Source: Kordiimonas sp.
Lineage (GTDB): Bacteria > Pseudomonadota > Alphaproteobacteria > Sphingomonadales > Emcibacteraceae
NCBI GenBank assembly: GCA_002700365.1
Contig: PADB01000005.1
Span: forward strand, 1 to 51,294
Reading direction: 5' to 3'
Length of the DNA: 51,294 bases
Shown here: positions 21,409-28,764 of the stretch, piece after piece
Layout: each line of letters opens with the position of its first letter
Position numbering within the stretch: position 1 is the first letter of the stretch
Translations under genes and position numbers: made by a program
Notes under the pieces: model-generated
Told to the model about the DNA's origin: nothing
Seen by the model: only the letters and a program-made list of their open reading frames with translations
The model's database searches: none

Positions 21409-22649
21409 TCTGACACCTCCTCATAACTATCCATTAAATTTGAATTGAACTCTGCAGAGCGGCGCACAAGAGCCTCTTGTGAAACAGCCAACTGCGCCAG
21501 AATATTCAGATGATCAATCCTAGCCAAAAGCACCGCATCAAGATTTTCAGTGCCAGCCTCATAGTTTCGCTGGGCAGCTTCAATCTTTTCTTCCATGGCA
21601 GTGCCTTTGCTCTTGAGAACCTCGACATTTTTGGCAGCTGCATCACGGTTGCTTTGGATTGAAATCATCTCACGAAGCCATGCACGGCGCATGTCCTCAA
21701 AGTTCAAGCTTGCACTTCGCTTACGCTCTTTCGCTGCTTTCAAACGAGGGTACTGGCTACTATGAGCCCAAAGGGGGATGCTCATCTGTAGCTGGACTGA
21801 AAACCAGTCATCTCCGGTAAAAGCACCAACCGCACTGGCCTCACGCTGCTTATAGGTAGCTGACAACCCAAAGTTTGGCAGAAAGTCAGCATTGGCAATA
21901 TCAACCCCTTTCTCAGAAATATTTATATCCTCAGCGGCGATAGCTACGGGGTAAAGTACAAGTGGGTCTTGATGCCAAGAAAGTAAGGGGACTAGCGGGA
22001 CTTCGATTGCAGGCACTTCCTCAACCAGCCTCACAAACTCGGCTTCGATTGAAACAAGCTGTGCTTCTAGGTCATTCAATCTGCGCTCAGCCTCGGCACG
22101 TTCAACATCCACTTCGGAAAAGCGCTGATAAACAGAGCGGCCAGATTCAATCTGTCCTTTGAAAGTATTTTCGAGCTCCTGATAATAACCAAGCTGCTGG
22201 TGAAGTAGGTCAATTTGCTTTTTTACGCTTTTGTATTCTGCCAATTTGGCAATCAACATAAAGCGCAGGCGAGCATTCGTATATTCAGCCATTAGCCTGC
22301 TTTTTGCCGACATTTGTGTAAAGCGTGCAGATTTTGCCTTTCTTACAGAAGGGTTAGGGATTTTTTGTGTAAACCCAACAACCTTAGATGACGGTAAAAA
22401 CCTGTCAAAGGCCGGGTCAGAAATGGGCACATTGTCCACCCCGATAAACAGCGTAGGGTCAGGAAGGCCCAACTCACCTCTTGCCTGATGTTTTAACGCC
22501 TCCGTCTCAGCCAGCACACCCATAACCTGAGGGTGTTGGCTAAGTCGCTCTATATAGTCTTCAAACGTATCGGCCTGAGCTGCTGATGTGCCCCAAAATA
22601 GTGATGTGACAATCGTAAAAACAACAGCGCCGTATTGTGCTTTTCGCAT
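21405..22649 (-). CDS. cusC: Outer-membrane efflux channel, TolC/CusC family
   Basis: About 414 residues from the ATG at 22649, preceded by AAGGAGATCAC. A signal peptide (MRKAQYGAVVFTIVTSLFWG to AAQA) is followed by long helical segments and two efflux-protein repeats (for example AQRNYEAGTENLDAVLLARI). There is no lipobox, unlike E. coli CusC. It forms the outer-membrane exit of the Cu/Ag pump and is coupled to cusB by a 4-bp overlap. Confidence 0.88.
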   Translation of the reverse strand: MRKAQYGAVVFTIVTSLFWGTSAAQADTFEDYIERLSQHPQVMGVLAETEALKHQARGELGLPDPTLFIGVDNVPISDPAFDRFLPSSKVVGFTQKIPNPSVRKAKSARFTQMSAKSRLMAEYTNARLRFMLIAKLAEYKSVKKQIDLLHQQLGYYQELENTFKGQIESGRSVYQRFSEVDVERAEAERRLNDLEAQLVSIEAEFVRLVEEVPAIEVPLVPLLSWHQDPLVLYPVAIAAEDINISEKGVDIANADFLPNFGLSATYKQREASAVGAFTGDDWFSVQLQMSIPLWAHSSQYPRLKAAKERKRSASLNFEDMRRAWLREMISIQSNRDAAAKNVEVLKSKGTAMEEKIEAAQRNYEAGTENLDAVLLARIDHLNILAQLAVSQEALVRRSAEFNSNLMDSYEEVSE

Positions 22650-22732
22650 TTTGTGATCTCCTTTATTGTGCGAATAAACATGCACTTAGAGCCCGCAACA
22701 GCACTGTTGCAGGCTAAATTCAGAGATCAAAA

Positions 22733-23128
22733 TCAGATACGAATACGCTGTGTCGTTAGATAAGTAAGCTGGGAGTTAATGCGTGGAGCATTAAAAGGTG
22801 GGCCACGAATATCTTGAATATTGCCAGGCTCGTACACATAGGGGTTTGTTAAATCAGCCCATGCCAAGTCTATAGTTGAATGGTCAGAGTTATGATCTAG
22901 GCTAATGCCATCATCAGCGGGGAATAAATCAATCCCCACACAGTCGATGTTTGTCATCAGATTGCATTCAGCATCATCTTGGCCATCTTGGTGGCACGGG
23001 GGAAGCTCTTTAGCTGACACTTCTGACGATGATGCCGCATGAGCCTGCATCGGACAAAACAGCATTTCACACGTCATAAATGACGTGAAAATCATAAACA
23101 CCATTAATGTCGAAGCAATGTATCTCAT
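22733..23128 (-). CDS. Small exported Cys/His-containing protein leading the cus operon
   Basis: 131 residues. A hydrophobic export segment (MRYIASTLMVFMIFTSFMTC) continues into CEMLFCPMQAHA; the mature part has scattered Cys and His (LPPCHQDGQDDAECN) and a late RGPPFNAPR. It matches in size, layout and position the small protein heading the czc operon (10499-10861), though the residues are largely different. Such genes, some classed near DUF2946, often precede RND metal pumps. The ATG lies nine bases after a TATAAT box, so the transcript is nearly leaderless. A metal-binding or sensing role is inferred. Confidence 0.65.
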   Translation of the reverse strand: MRYIASTLMVFMIFTSFMTCEMLFCPMQAHAASSSEVSAKELPPCHQDGQDDAECNLMTNIDCVGIDLFPADDGISLDHNSDHSTIDLAWADLTNPYVYEPGNIQDIRGPPFNAPRINSQLTYLTTQRIRI

Positions 23129-23137
23129 AACCCTATT

Positions 23138-23165
23138 ATTATAGGGAGTAATTTGAGACCTACAA
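23138..23165 (-). promoter_or_regulatory. Promoter of the cus operon with dyad around the -10 box
   Basis: Minus strand: -35 TTGTAG (23160-23165), 16-bp spacer, -10 TATAAT (23138-23143). The -10 box lies in an inverted repeat CCCTAT-aata-ATAGGG (23131-23146). The start codon follows nine bases after the -10, giving a 5' leader of only a few bases. The dyad is a candidate operator. No cus regulator gene such as CusRS is present nearby. Confidence 0.6.
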
Positions 23166-23339
23166 GTTTAAAGTTTAGATAAGTTTTTATTTACAGACTT
23201 GAGTTGCCACCAAAAATAATAATCTTGGATTTCTAGCATTAAAAAATCTGGCGAACATGTGGGCTTGTAAACATTCTGATCACTACCCACAATAAATCAT
23301 CAGCATTCTTCACTACCTTTCCGATCTATAGACATCTTG
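23160..23339. other. Intergenic stretch without a recognised gene
   Basis: This AT-rich stretch separates the divergent cus operon from the structured leader at 23340. Apart from the -35 box at its left edge I see no convincing coding frame or repeat. It must hold the promoter for the rightward gene at 23419. Confidence 0.4.
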
Positions 23340-23418
23340 TCTTAGCTTGAATGCTGGATTTTCATGAAACCGCAAAACAGGGAACCACTACCGGTAACGG
23401 AATAGTGGGCTACAAGCT
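23340..23418 (+). promoter_or_regulatory. Structured 5' leader, copy 1
   Basis: About 75 bases before the ATG at 23419 resemble the sequence before the small gene at 47454. Shared blocks in order are CTTGAA-GCTG-ATTTTCA, AAAC, ACAGGGAACC, a hairpin, and GCTATGAGCA holding the start codon. The hairpin here is CCACTA-CCG / GTAA loop / CGG-aa-TAGTGG (23385-23408). In the other copy the paired bases differ but the stem, a bulge on its 3' side and a GNRA loop are kept, which points to conserved RNA structure. It ends ten bases before the start codon, so control of translation is likely. Confidence 0.6.
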
Positions 23419-23973
23419 ATGAGCACCCCCACCACAACAGAACTTCTGGATGCAATAGGCGTTCTATACTCGCATATTCTAATCTCAATAAATACAAATC
23501 ACCCCAAAGCACCAGTGGGTACCTCACTGCACGACTTTGCTGATGGAAATGGGCGAATACCCGCTTATAAACATATTAACCCCAACGGGAGCATTGGCGG
23601 CTGGGTCGCTGTAACGGCTTATGTAGCACCAACCTGCCACATTGCAAAAGACGCAACAGTCTTTGGCTATGCGCGTGTTGAGGATTACGCCCGGATTGAA
23701 GGGTCCGCAAGGGTGCATGAGTTTGCTCGAGTTTATGGACATGCAAAAATCCGAGGTGATTCACAAATCTCAGGTTATGCACGTATTTTTGAGAATGCCA
23801 CTGTCTGTGGCTATGCCCAGGTTACTGGTAAATCCATGGTTTTCGGTAATGCTGTTATAGCAACCTATGCCAAAATAATGGATTTTGCCAAAATTTTTGG
23901 CCATGCTGTCATATCTGGAGTAGTCAGAATTGATGGAATAACAGAAGTTTCAGGCCATACAATGCTTAAGTAA
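23419..23973 (+). CDS. Hexapeptide-repeat (left-handed beta-helix) protein
   Basis: 184 residues. From about residue 65 the sequence is a run of imperfect hexapeptides of the form [V/A/I]xGxAx (VFGYARVEDYARIEGSARV, then VYGHAKIRG, ISGYARIF, VCGYAQV, VFGNAVI and so on), which fold into a parallel left-handed beta-helix. The N-terminal 60 residues are not repetitive. Proteins such as E. coli YdcK and many phage or island proteins share this build. Some are acyltransferases, but no catalytic His is obvious here, so a structural or binding role is equally likely. It stands alone between a structured leader and a strong terminator. Confidence 0.75.
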   Translation: MSTPTTTELLDAIGVLYSHILISINTNHPKAPVGTSLHDFADGNGRIPAYKHINPNGSIGGWVAVTAYVAPTCHIAKDATVFGYARVEDYARIEGSARVHEFARVYGHAKIRGDSQISGYARIFENATVCGYAQVTGKSMVFGNAVIATYAKIMDFAKIFGHAVISGVVRIDGITEVSGHTMLK

Positions 23974-23990
23974 GGCAAGCAAATAGCGAA

Positions 23991-24016
23991 AAAATGCCCC
24001 CTACGAGGGGCATTTT
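23991..24016 (+). terminator. Rho-independent terminator after the beta-helix gene
   Basis: Perfect 10-bp stem AAAATGCCCC / GGGGCATTTT with a 6-base loop, followed by GCGTTTTT. The A/T ends make it usable in both directions. It isolates the beta-helix gene from the HTH gene downstream. Confidence 0.85.
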
Positions 24017-24113
24017 GCGTTTTTGCGCTCCATCTGCTTAATTGCTGTTTCCGCCGAAAACGGCTATATTACGTGCGTCCGATTTTTCTTTTCTGCTTTT
24101 TTTCTATACCCAG

Positions 24114-24341
24114 ATGGAGAAAATATTGGTCGAATACACAGACCTTCGGACCGTAAAGCAGTTGGCGAAAGAAGCGCCATTTGTGACTGAAAGCACAATC
24201 AGGTGGTGGATATACCATGCAAACAGCAATGGTTTTGATGCTGTCCTGATTAAAATCGGTGGGCGGATTTACATTGATAAAAACGCCTTTAACAAATGGC
24301 TTGAAGGCCAGCGCCTGGCCGCTCCTGGCGACGCTGCTTAA
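24114..24341 (+). CDS. Small HTH protein, paralogue of the excisionase-like gene at the right end
   Basis: 75 residues from the ATG at 24114; a longer frame from 24042 overlaps AT-rich leader sequence. It has a winged-HTH/excisionase-like pattern: ESTIRWWIYHANSNGF, then LIKIGGRIYIDKNAFNKWLE. The protein at 50583-50807 shares RWWIY, NSNGF, RIYID and the final W-E, so the two are clear paralogues. They could be regulators or recombination directionality factors. It is followed by a terminator at 24365 and stands as a single-gene unit. Confidence 0.8.
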   Translation: MEKILVEYTDLRTVKQLAKEAPFVTESTIRWWIYHANSNGFDAVLIKIGGRIYIDKNAFNKWLEGQRLAAPGDAA

Positions 24342-24364
24342 CACGTAAGTCCTATTTAAGGACG

Positions 24365-24396
24365 AGAGCCCTGCCTAAACGGTGGGGCTCTTTTTT
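24365..24396 (+). terminator. Rho-independent terminator after the HTH gene
   Basis: Stem AGAGCCC / GGGCTCT (24365-24371 and 24385-24391) with a 13-base loop, then TTTTTT. It lies between the HTH gene and the convergent ardA gene. Confidence 0.8.
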
Positions 24397-24419
24397 ATCC
24401 ATTGGGTAAAAACTCAGGC

Positions 24420-24926
24420 CTAAAAGCAGGCCTGAACAATATATTGGGTGCGGTCAACTTCAAGCTCTGCAATGTCACCGCCAAGAAGCAGGTCACGGGC
24501 AAAAGCTTCTGTATCGAAGTAGTAGCGCAGGTTCTCAGGCATTTCATTCAAAAGGCCAGTATCTTCGATATAGCTTTCAGCATATTCGATAGCAGTGCCC
24601 TCAAAGAGGTGCACGTCGTCCAGACAGTCAAGCGCGTCTTCAAGACGGTAGCCAAGGTCTTCAGCCAGATAGATGGCTTTGATTGCGTCATCGCCGTCAA
24701 GGTCTTCGAACTTATCGAACCAGGTTTGGAGGTTGGCTTGATTAACGCCAACGGCTTTGAAAAGGCGTGAGTTATCACCGTCAATGAATTGGATTTCATA
24801 TTCCTCGACAGGATCGCCATGCTCGTTGCGATGGCTGGCAGCTTTCTCAGCGTATTCATCATAGGTGCTGAAGTAGAAGCCGGTTGCTGAAATGTCGTAA
24901 GGTGTTGCGTGATAGATGTTTGTCAT
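24420..24926 (-). CDS. ardA: ArdA-type antirestriction protein
   Basis: 168 residues, strongly acidic. It matches ArdA, a DNA-mimic dimer that occupies type I restriction-modification enzymes and protects incoming conjugative DNA: N-terminal IYHATPYDISATGFYF, a middle rich in Asp/Glu (EDLDGDDAIKAIYLAEDLGY), and the conserved end NLRYYFDTEAFARDLLLGGD. It has ribosome site GGAGG. It lies directly downstream (by direction of transcription) of a large hairpin at 24984-25035 and beside the defence operon. It is probably expressed early after transfer. Confidence 0.9.
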   Translation of the reverse strand: MTNIYHATPYDISATGFYFSTYDEYAEKAASHRNEHGDPVEEYEIQFIDGDNSRLFKAVGVNQANLQTWFDKFEDLDGDDAIKAIYLAEDLGYRLEDALDCLDDVHLFEGTAIEYAESYIEDTGLLNEMPENLRYYFDTEAFARDLLLGGDIAELEVDRTQYIVQACF

Positions 24927-24983
24927 GATGTTCCTCCTTTGCTTTGAACGCAGAAGGAACAGCGGGTGTATTTATGGGGCGGA

Positions 24984-25035
24984 CACAATTGCCTTCACGG
25001 GGCCTGCAAGGCCGTGGCGCGGAAGGTCGGTTGTG
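24984..25035 (-). promoter_or_regulatory. Large imperfect hairpin upstream of ardA
   Basis: Nested complementary segments surround one centre: CACAA/TTGTG (24984-24988 with 25031-25035), CCTTC/GAAGG (24992-24996 with 25022-25026), ACGG/CCGT (24997-25000 with 25012-25015) and CCT/AGG at the tip. In F-like plasmids, hairpins upstream of leading-region genes such as ardA act as promoters on single-stranded DNA (Frpo/ssi type). The position 58 bases before ardA fits that model, but no activity can be read from sequence alone. Confidence 0.45.
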
Positions 25036-25240
25036 AACGCACCGGCACCCGCTAAATATGCGGATCACTCAAAGCGGGAGGGCATAAGGCAACGATGGTC
25101 ATGCGCTACTAATATAAGTAGATGGGTCACCAATATTACGGCCTCGCACTCCGCTTCCATGTCAATACAGGAAGTACCTTGGTAGTCATGTAGTGCGATC
25201 TAACGGAAACCTAAGCGTCCGAGGTGGCGCAGAACGCTCT
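25036..25240. other. Intergenic stretch between ardA and the AAA ATPase gene
   Basis: No convincing gene is seen on either strand. Together with 24927-24983 and the hairpin it forms a gap of about 314 bp between ardA and the last gene of the defence operon, both of which run leftward. A short inverted repeat CTACT/AGTAG occurs around 25107-25124. No clear terminator for the defence operon was found. Confidence 0.4.
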
Positions 25241-27547
25241 CTATCCCTTCTTGGTGAAGGCAATAGTCCTGCTGCAATGATTGACAAGTTCCTGATCATT
25301 GATGCTCTCTGTCGCATATGCAGGGTTTGTTTCGTGGTGAAACTTGTTGGCATAGTCGAGTAAACTACGCAGCTCATCTGCATCTGCCTGTTTCAAAATT
25401 GGATTTCCCGCTGCCAGCGCCTGCACACATTCACCATGGAATGGCCCCAACATTTTACCTGGAGGAAAATTAGCAGGGTAGGCAACACGCAGAAAGGCTT
25501 CCAGAACATAGCGCAGGGCAGTAGCAACCTCTCGTGCCTTGCTTTGATCGGACTGGTTAAGATACTGCTGAATCAGGGCATGTCGCTTATCATGCTCAGT
25601 GATGCAATCCTGCGTTACGTCCCAAGTATCAATGATTGATGACTGACCGCTTCGGATGATGTGTAGCGCCGCGCGGGCAGTTTTATCTGCACCTTCCCAA
25701 ACCTGACACAAAAACGGTTTTGAGTGTGAAAGAAGGATAACTTGCTGAACTCGCTGCGCTAATCTCCGAACTTCTTGAATGGTTGCGAGTGATCTATGCT
25801 CATCCAAACTGGTCATCGGATCATCAATAACAACGATCTTTTGTGCCAGACCTGCATCCTGATCAAGAGACGCAAAAAAGAAGGCAAGAGCCAGGGTGTT
25901 TCTATCTCCGGCGCTCATAGTGTTCCTGAATGAAGGGCCGTTATTGCTGGCAAGCGGCACAGAAACATTGTTGATCAATACATTGTATGTGCATGATGAT
26001 CCGCCTCTGTTATTTTGAGCAGACACGCTATCCAACCGAAAACCTGCATTGAACTTACCCAAGTAATCGTTGATTGCCTGCTGATACGTGGCGAAGATAC
26101 TGGCACGGTATTGTTCAAGATCAGTCTTTGCCTTATCGCGCTTTACCTCTGTTTTTTTCTTCTCGTTTTTCTCTGCCAGATAGGCATCGCAATGCGTTGC
26201 CACATCTGGTTCAAATCGCGCCTTGATCGTTTTCAATTTGTTCAAATCGGCCGTTAGCGTTGCCACATTGGCTGTGGCCGCTTTTTCTTTCACAGCCTTG
26301 ATCGGATCATTGCATTCGATCAGGCTTGAAGAGAGCCCTGCAATGGCTTCACGATACCCGTCATAGGATTTCACGGCCTCAAGAACATCCTCAGAAAGAG
26401 TCATCTTCTCAAGAGGTGAGGCCAGCTTTGCTCTCAAGATTTCAAGGATAGGTTCACGTGCTTCTTTCCAGGCGCGGGCAACCTCTGCTGTATCAACCTG
26501 AATTGCAGGAATATCCATGAATTTCCGCCAGAATTCACCGTTCTGAATTGCTTCACTGACAGCTCGTTCAAAGGCAGATTGGATTTCTCCCTTGTGAGCA
26601 TCAGCAATCGACTTTCCAATCTCGGTGATAGCCTGCTTCAGGGAAGTATAAGCCTCGCTGAAATAGGTCTCATAGTGAGCGATAATATCTGAATCTTTCA
26701 GCTCTTGGTCACAGAACGGGCATCGCTGTTCATCATCAGAAGAGTCGGCAATCTTCTGCATCCCCTCACCAATCCAAGACTCGGCACCTTTACCCAATTT
26801 TTCAAGATGTTGCTTCACTCTGGCTGTTGCTTTGACCTGCAATCCAGGCAAGTCACGTTGAAGGATTGCTTCAATCTCAGCGGTATCGAATGCAGGCAGT
26901 GATAGGGGCTTAAACTCGCCTTGCTTATTGATTGGATCAGCGTCTTTCGATGCGGCCAGATTTCGTTCAGCCTGCTGAATCTCATCATCTATATTGGGAT
27001 TCTGATGCAACGCGCAGAAGTCCTCAACATTCATTGCGCCTCGCGCCTTGGCGGGAATAGCCGCTTCCTTGGTTTTTAGCGTGCGATTATGCTCTTCGAT
27101 TTTGCTGATATGACCTTTCAGGGCTTCATTCAGAGCAATACCCTGTGCCCCTAGAATAAGCTCATGCAACTTCTGTTTATGGCCAGAATCAACTGCAACG
27201 CCCGAATAAACATTCTCGACCACAAAGTGATCGTCGAAAATAGCGATTTCCGGGAGATGGGTCTGCCATGCACCATTTTGAAAAATGAACGATTGCTGGC
27301 CATTTGCCTGCACAACGATATGTGGATCGGCATTCGCATGAGGGGCAGTGCTGGATCGCAAGCGTTTTCGTTCTTCGATCAATGTTGGATTATTGGTACT
27401 CAAAGAGCGTAGCAAATTGGCGAAGGTTGTCTTCCCTCGTCCATTCTCGGCATATATCAGTGTCATGCCAGAAAAGCTCGTTTGCTGCCCTGGGGAGACG
27501 TTATCGAATTGCCCAACATTTCTGATCAGTTGAATGTGCTCGATCAT
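25241..27547 (-). CDS. AAA/ABC-type ATPase with zinc-hook Cys pair and possible anticodon-nuclease end (RloC/PrrC-like)
   Basis: 768 residues. Walker A at about 33-41 (AENGRGKTT), a coiled-coil middle with a CPFC pair at 276-279, ABC signature SAGDRNTLA near 545-553, Walker B IVVIDDP 571-577 followed by D-loop TSLDE, and H-loop LLSHSKPF near 605. This is the build of COG4694/AAA_13 proteins such as RloC and PrrC, whose C-terminal domain cuts tRNA anticodons using Arg, Glu and His. Here the C-terminal 100 residues contain R679-xxx-E683 and a later HH (737-738), a possible match to that triad. It overlaps the GIY-YIG gene by 4 bp (ATGA) and is the last gene of the operon. If right, it would be a suicide or second-line effector. 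The ATPase call is firm; the nuclease call is tentative. Confidence 0.75.
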   Translation of the reverse strand: MIEHIQLIRNVGQFDNVSPGQQTSFSGMTLIYAENGRGKTTFANLLRSLSTNNPTLIEERKRLRSSTAPHANADPHIVVQANGQQSFIFQNGAWQTHLPEIAIFDDHFVVENVYSGVAVDSGHKQKLHELILGAQGIALNEALKGHISKIEEHNRTLKTKEAAIPAKARGAMNVEDFCALHQNPNIDDEIQQAERNLAASKDADPINKQGEFKPLSLPAFDTAEIEAILQRDLPGLQVKATARVKQHLEKLGKGAESWIGEGMQKIADSSDDEQRCPFCDQELKDSDIIAHYETYFSEAYTSLKQAITEIGKSIADAHKGEIQSAFERAVSEAIQNGEFWRKFMDIPAIQVDTAEVARAWKEAREPILEILRAKLASPLEKMTLSEDVLEAVKSYDGYREAIAGLSSSLIECNDPIKAVKEKAATANVATLTADLNKLKTIKARFEPDVATHCDAYLAEKNEKKKTEVKRDKAKTDLEQYRASIFATYQQAINDYLGKFNAGFRLDSVSAQNNRGGSSCTYNVLINNVSVPLASNNGPSFRNTMSAGDRNTLALAFFFASLDQDAGLAQKIVVIDDPMTSLDEHRSLATIQEVRRLAQRVQQVILLSHSKPFLCQVWEGADKTARAALHIIRSGQSSIIDTWDVTQDCITEHDKRHALIQQYLNQSDQSKAREVATALRYVLEAFLRVAYPANFPPGKMLGPFHGECVQALAAGNPILKQADADELRSLLDYANKFHHETNPAYATESINDQELVNHCSRTIAFTKKG

Positions 27548-28764
27548 CCAGCCACCTCATTTTTCTTCAAACAGGCTCCGCCTGGGTCATAGGCGTAGTC
27601 TGAAATAGTGCCGTCTTTGATTTTTTCGACCAATTCATCAATTACGAAAAGTGGCACCAGGAACCACTCGCGGGGAACGACGGGCTGGCCGAAGCGATCT
27701 TTGATCTGTACATCTAGCTGAGCGCGTTCAAAGAAGCGGTGAATAAGCTTTTCCAGCTTGGTTCGGTTGATATTGTAAAGCTCGTAAGTGGCAACAATTT
27801 CAACATCTGCCATCAAAAACGTTGGGTCTTTTGACGCACCCGCAATACGTTTATCAACACTTCCACCTGTAACCCCAATCTTATGAAGAACATCACGGTG
27901 TTCTTTTACCTGAGGGTGCTCAGACTTGCTTCTGAGAACATAAATCGTGCCGCTGGCCAGGTCGTCTTCGGCCTGAGTATCGGAAAATAGCGGCCCCATT
28001 GACGGGTCAGTAATAATGCGGCTGGCCTCATCCTTATAGAGGGCACGCTGCAAAGAGCGCAAAAGCAAATCGCTTTCCGTACCGTTGGAATAAATCACTC
28101 GCAGGCGTGCATCAGTATCACCGTTAGGGGCTTTTATTGGATCACCAACCTCAGCAATATAGGCCACCTGACCGCCCAGAATAAAGAATTGGCCTTTCGT
28201 TATGCTTGTTTTTGAAAACCCTGCATCCTTACGAATTTTAACAGTGTTACGAACTCCGTTATCAATATCTTTCTGCACGGCATCAAAGAGCGGTTTGAAT
28301 GTGTCAAAGTCCTCACATTTTGTGCGATTGGCAATTTCCTCGGCGGCACGAATTTCGGCACGTGTTTTCACATGGCGCAAGTTTCTCACGTCATTTTCGG
28401 CTGAAACTTCAACGCCTAGCTCAGCAAGAAGCTCATCATCGCTCAGACTATCCGCCTGGTTATCCGCCTCTGGCGAAGCTACACCAAGCAGACCTTGAAG
28501 ATCCATATCTGAGACCAGCTCATAGCATTCTTTCTGGCGGCGGATTTGATCCAGCCGCGTCGCATAAATACGCTCAAATATGTCTTTATCCTCGCCGTGA
28601 GCTGGGACGCGTCCATGTTCTTCCACAAAGCGTTGGATTTCTTCAAAGCCCGCGATAATGCGTTCCTCACGCGGGGTGCGGGCAGCGACCTTCTTGGCTT
28701 CAACCTCTACGCCCAATTCGGCGAGAAGCGCATCATCTTCATGTGTAAACTGTGACTTAGCCAT
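27544..28764 (-). CDS. GIY-YIG nuclease-domain protein (T5orf172/MUG113 type, YeeC-like)
   Basis: 406 residues. The C-terminal GIY-YIG domain spans about 272-372: GTIYVLRS, then KIGVTGGSVDKRI with the catalytic Arg, E338 (KLEKLIHRFF) and VPREWFLV. The N-terminal 250 residues hold a duplicated short motif LLAELGVEV at 13-21 and 112-120, perhaps a docking peptide. GIY-YIG domains hydrolyse DNA with one metal ion. Neighbours are a helicase upstream (8-bp overlap) and the AAA ATPase downstream (4-bp overlap). B. subtilis YeeC, with YeeA methylase and YeeB helicase, has a similar arrangement. It is the likely cleavage subunit of the system. Confidence 0.8.
   Translation of the reverse strand: MAKSQFTHEDDALLAELGVEVEAKKVAARTPREERIIAGFEEIQRFVEEHGRVPAHGEDKDIFERIYATRLDQIRRQKECYELVSDMDLQGLLGVASPEADNQADSLSDDELLAELGVEVSAENDVRNLRHVKTRAEIRAAEEIANRTKCEDFDTFKPLFDAVQKDIDNGVRNTVKIRKDAGFSKTSITKGQFFILGGQVAYIAEVGDPIKAPNGDTDARLRVIYSNGTESDLLLRSLQRALYKDEASRIITDPSMGPLFSDTQAEDDLASGTIYVLRSKSEHPQVKEHRDVLHKIGVTGGSVDKRIAGASKDPTFLMADVEIVATYELYNINRTKLEKLIHRFFERAQLDVQIKDRFGQPVVPREWFLVPLFVIDELVEKIKDGTISDYAYDPGGACLKKNEVAG

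Noticed and set aside
24859-25068. Leftward small open frame over the ardA upstream hairpin
   Set aside because: It overlaps the start of ardA in another frame and its composition (many Arg, Pro, Cys) looks non-coding; the DNA is better explained as the ardA control region.
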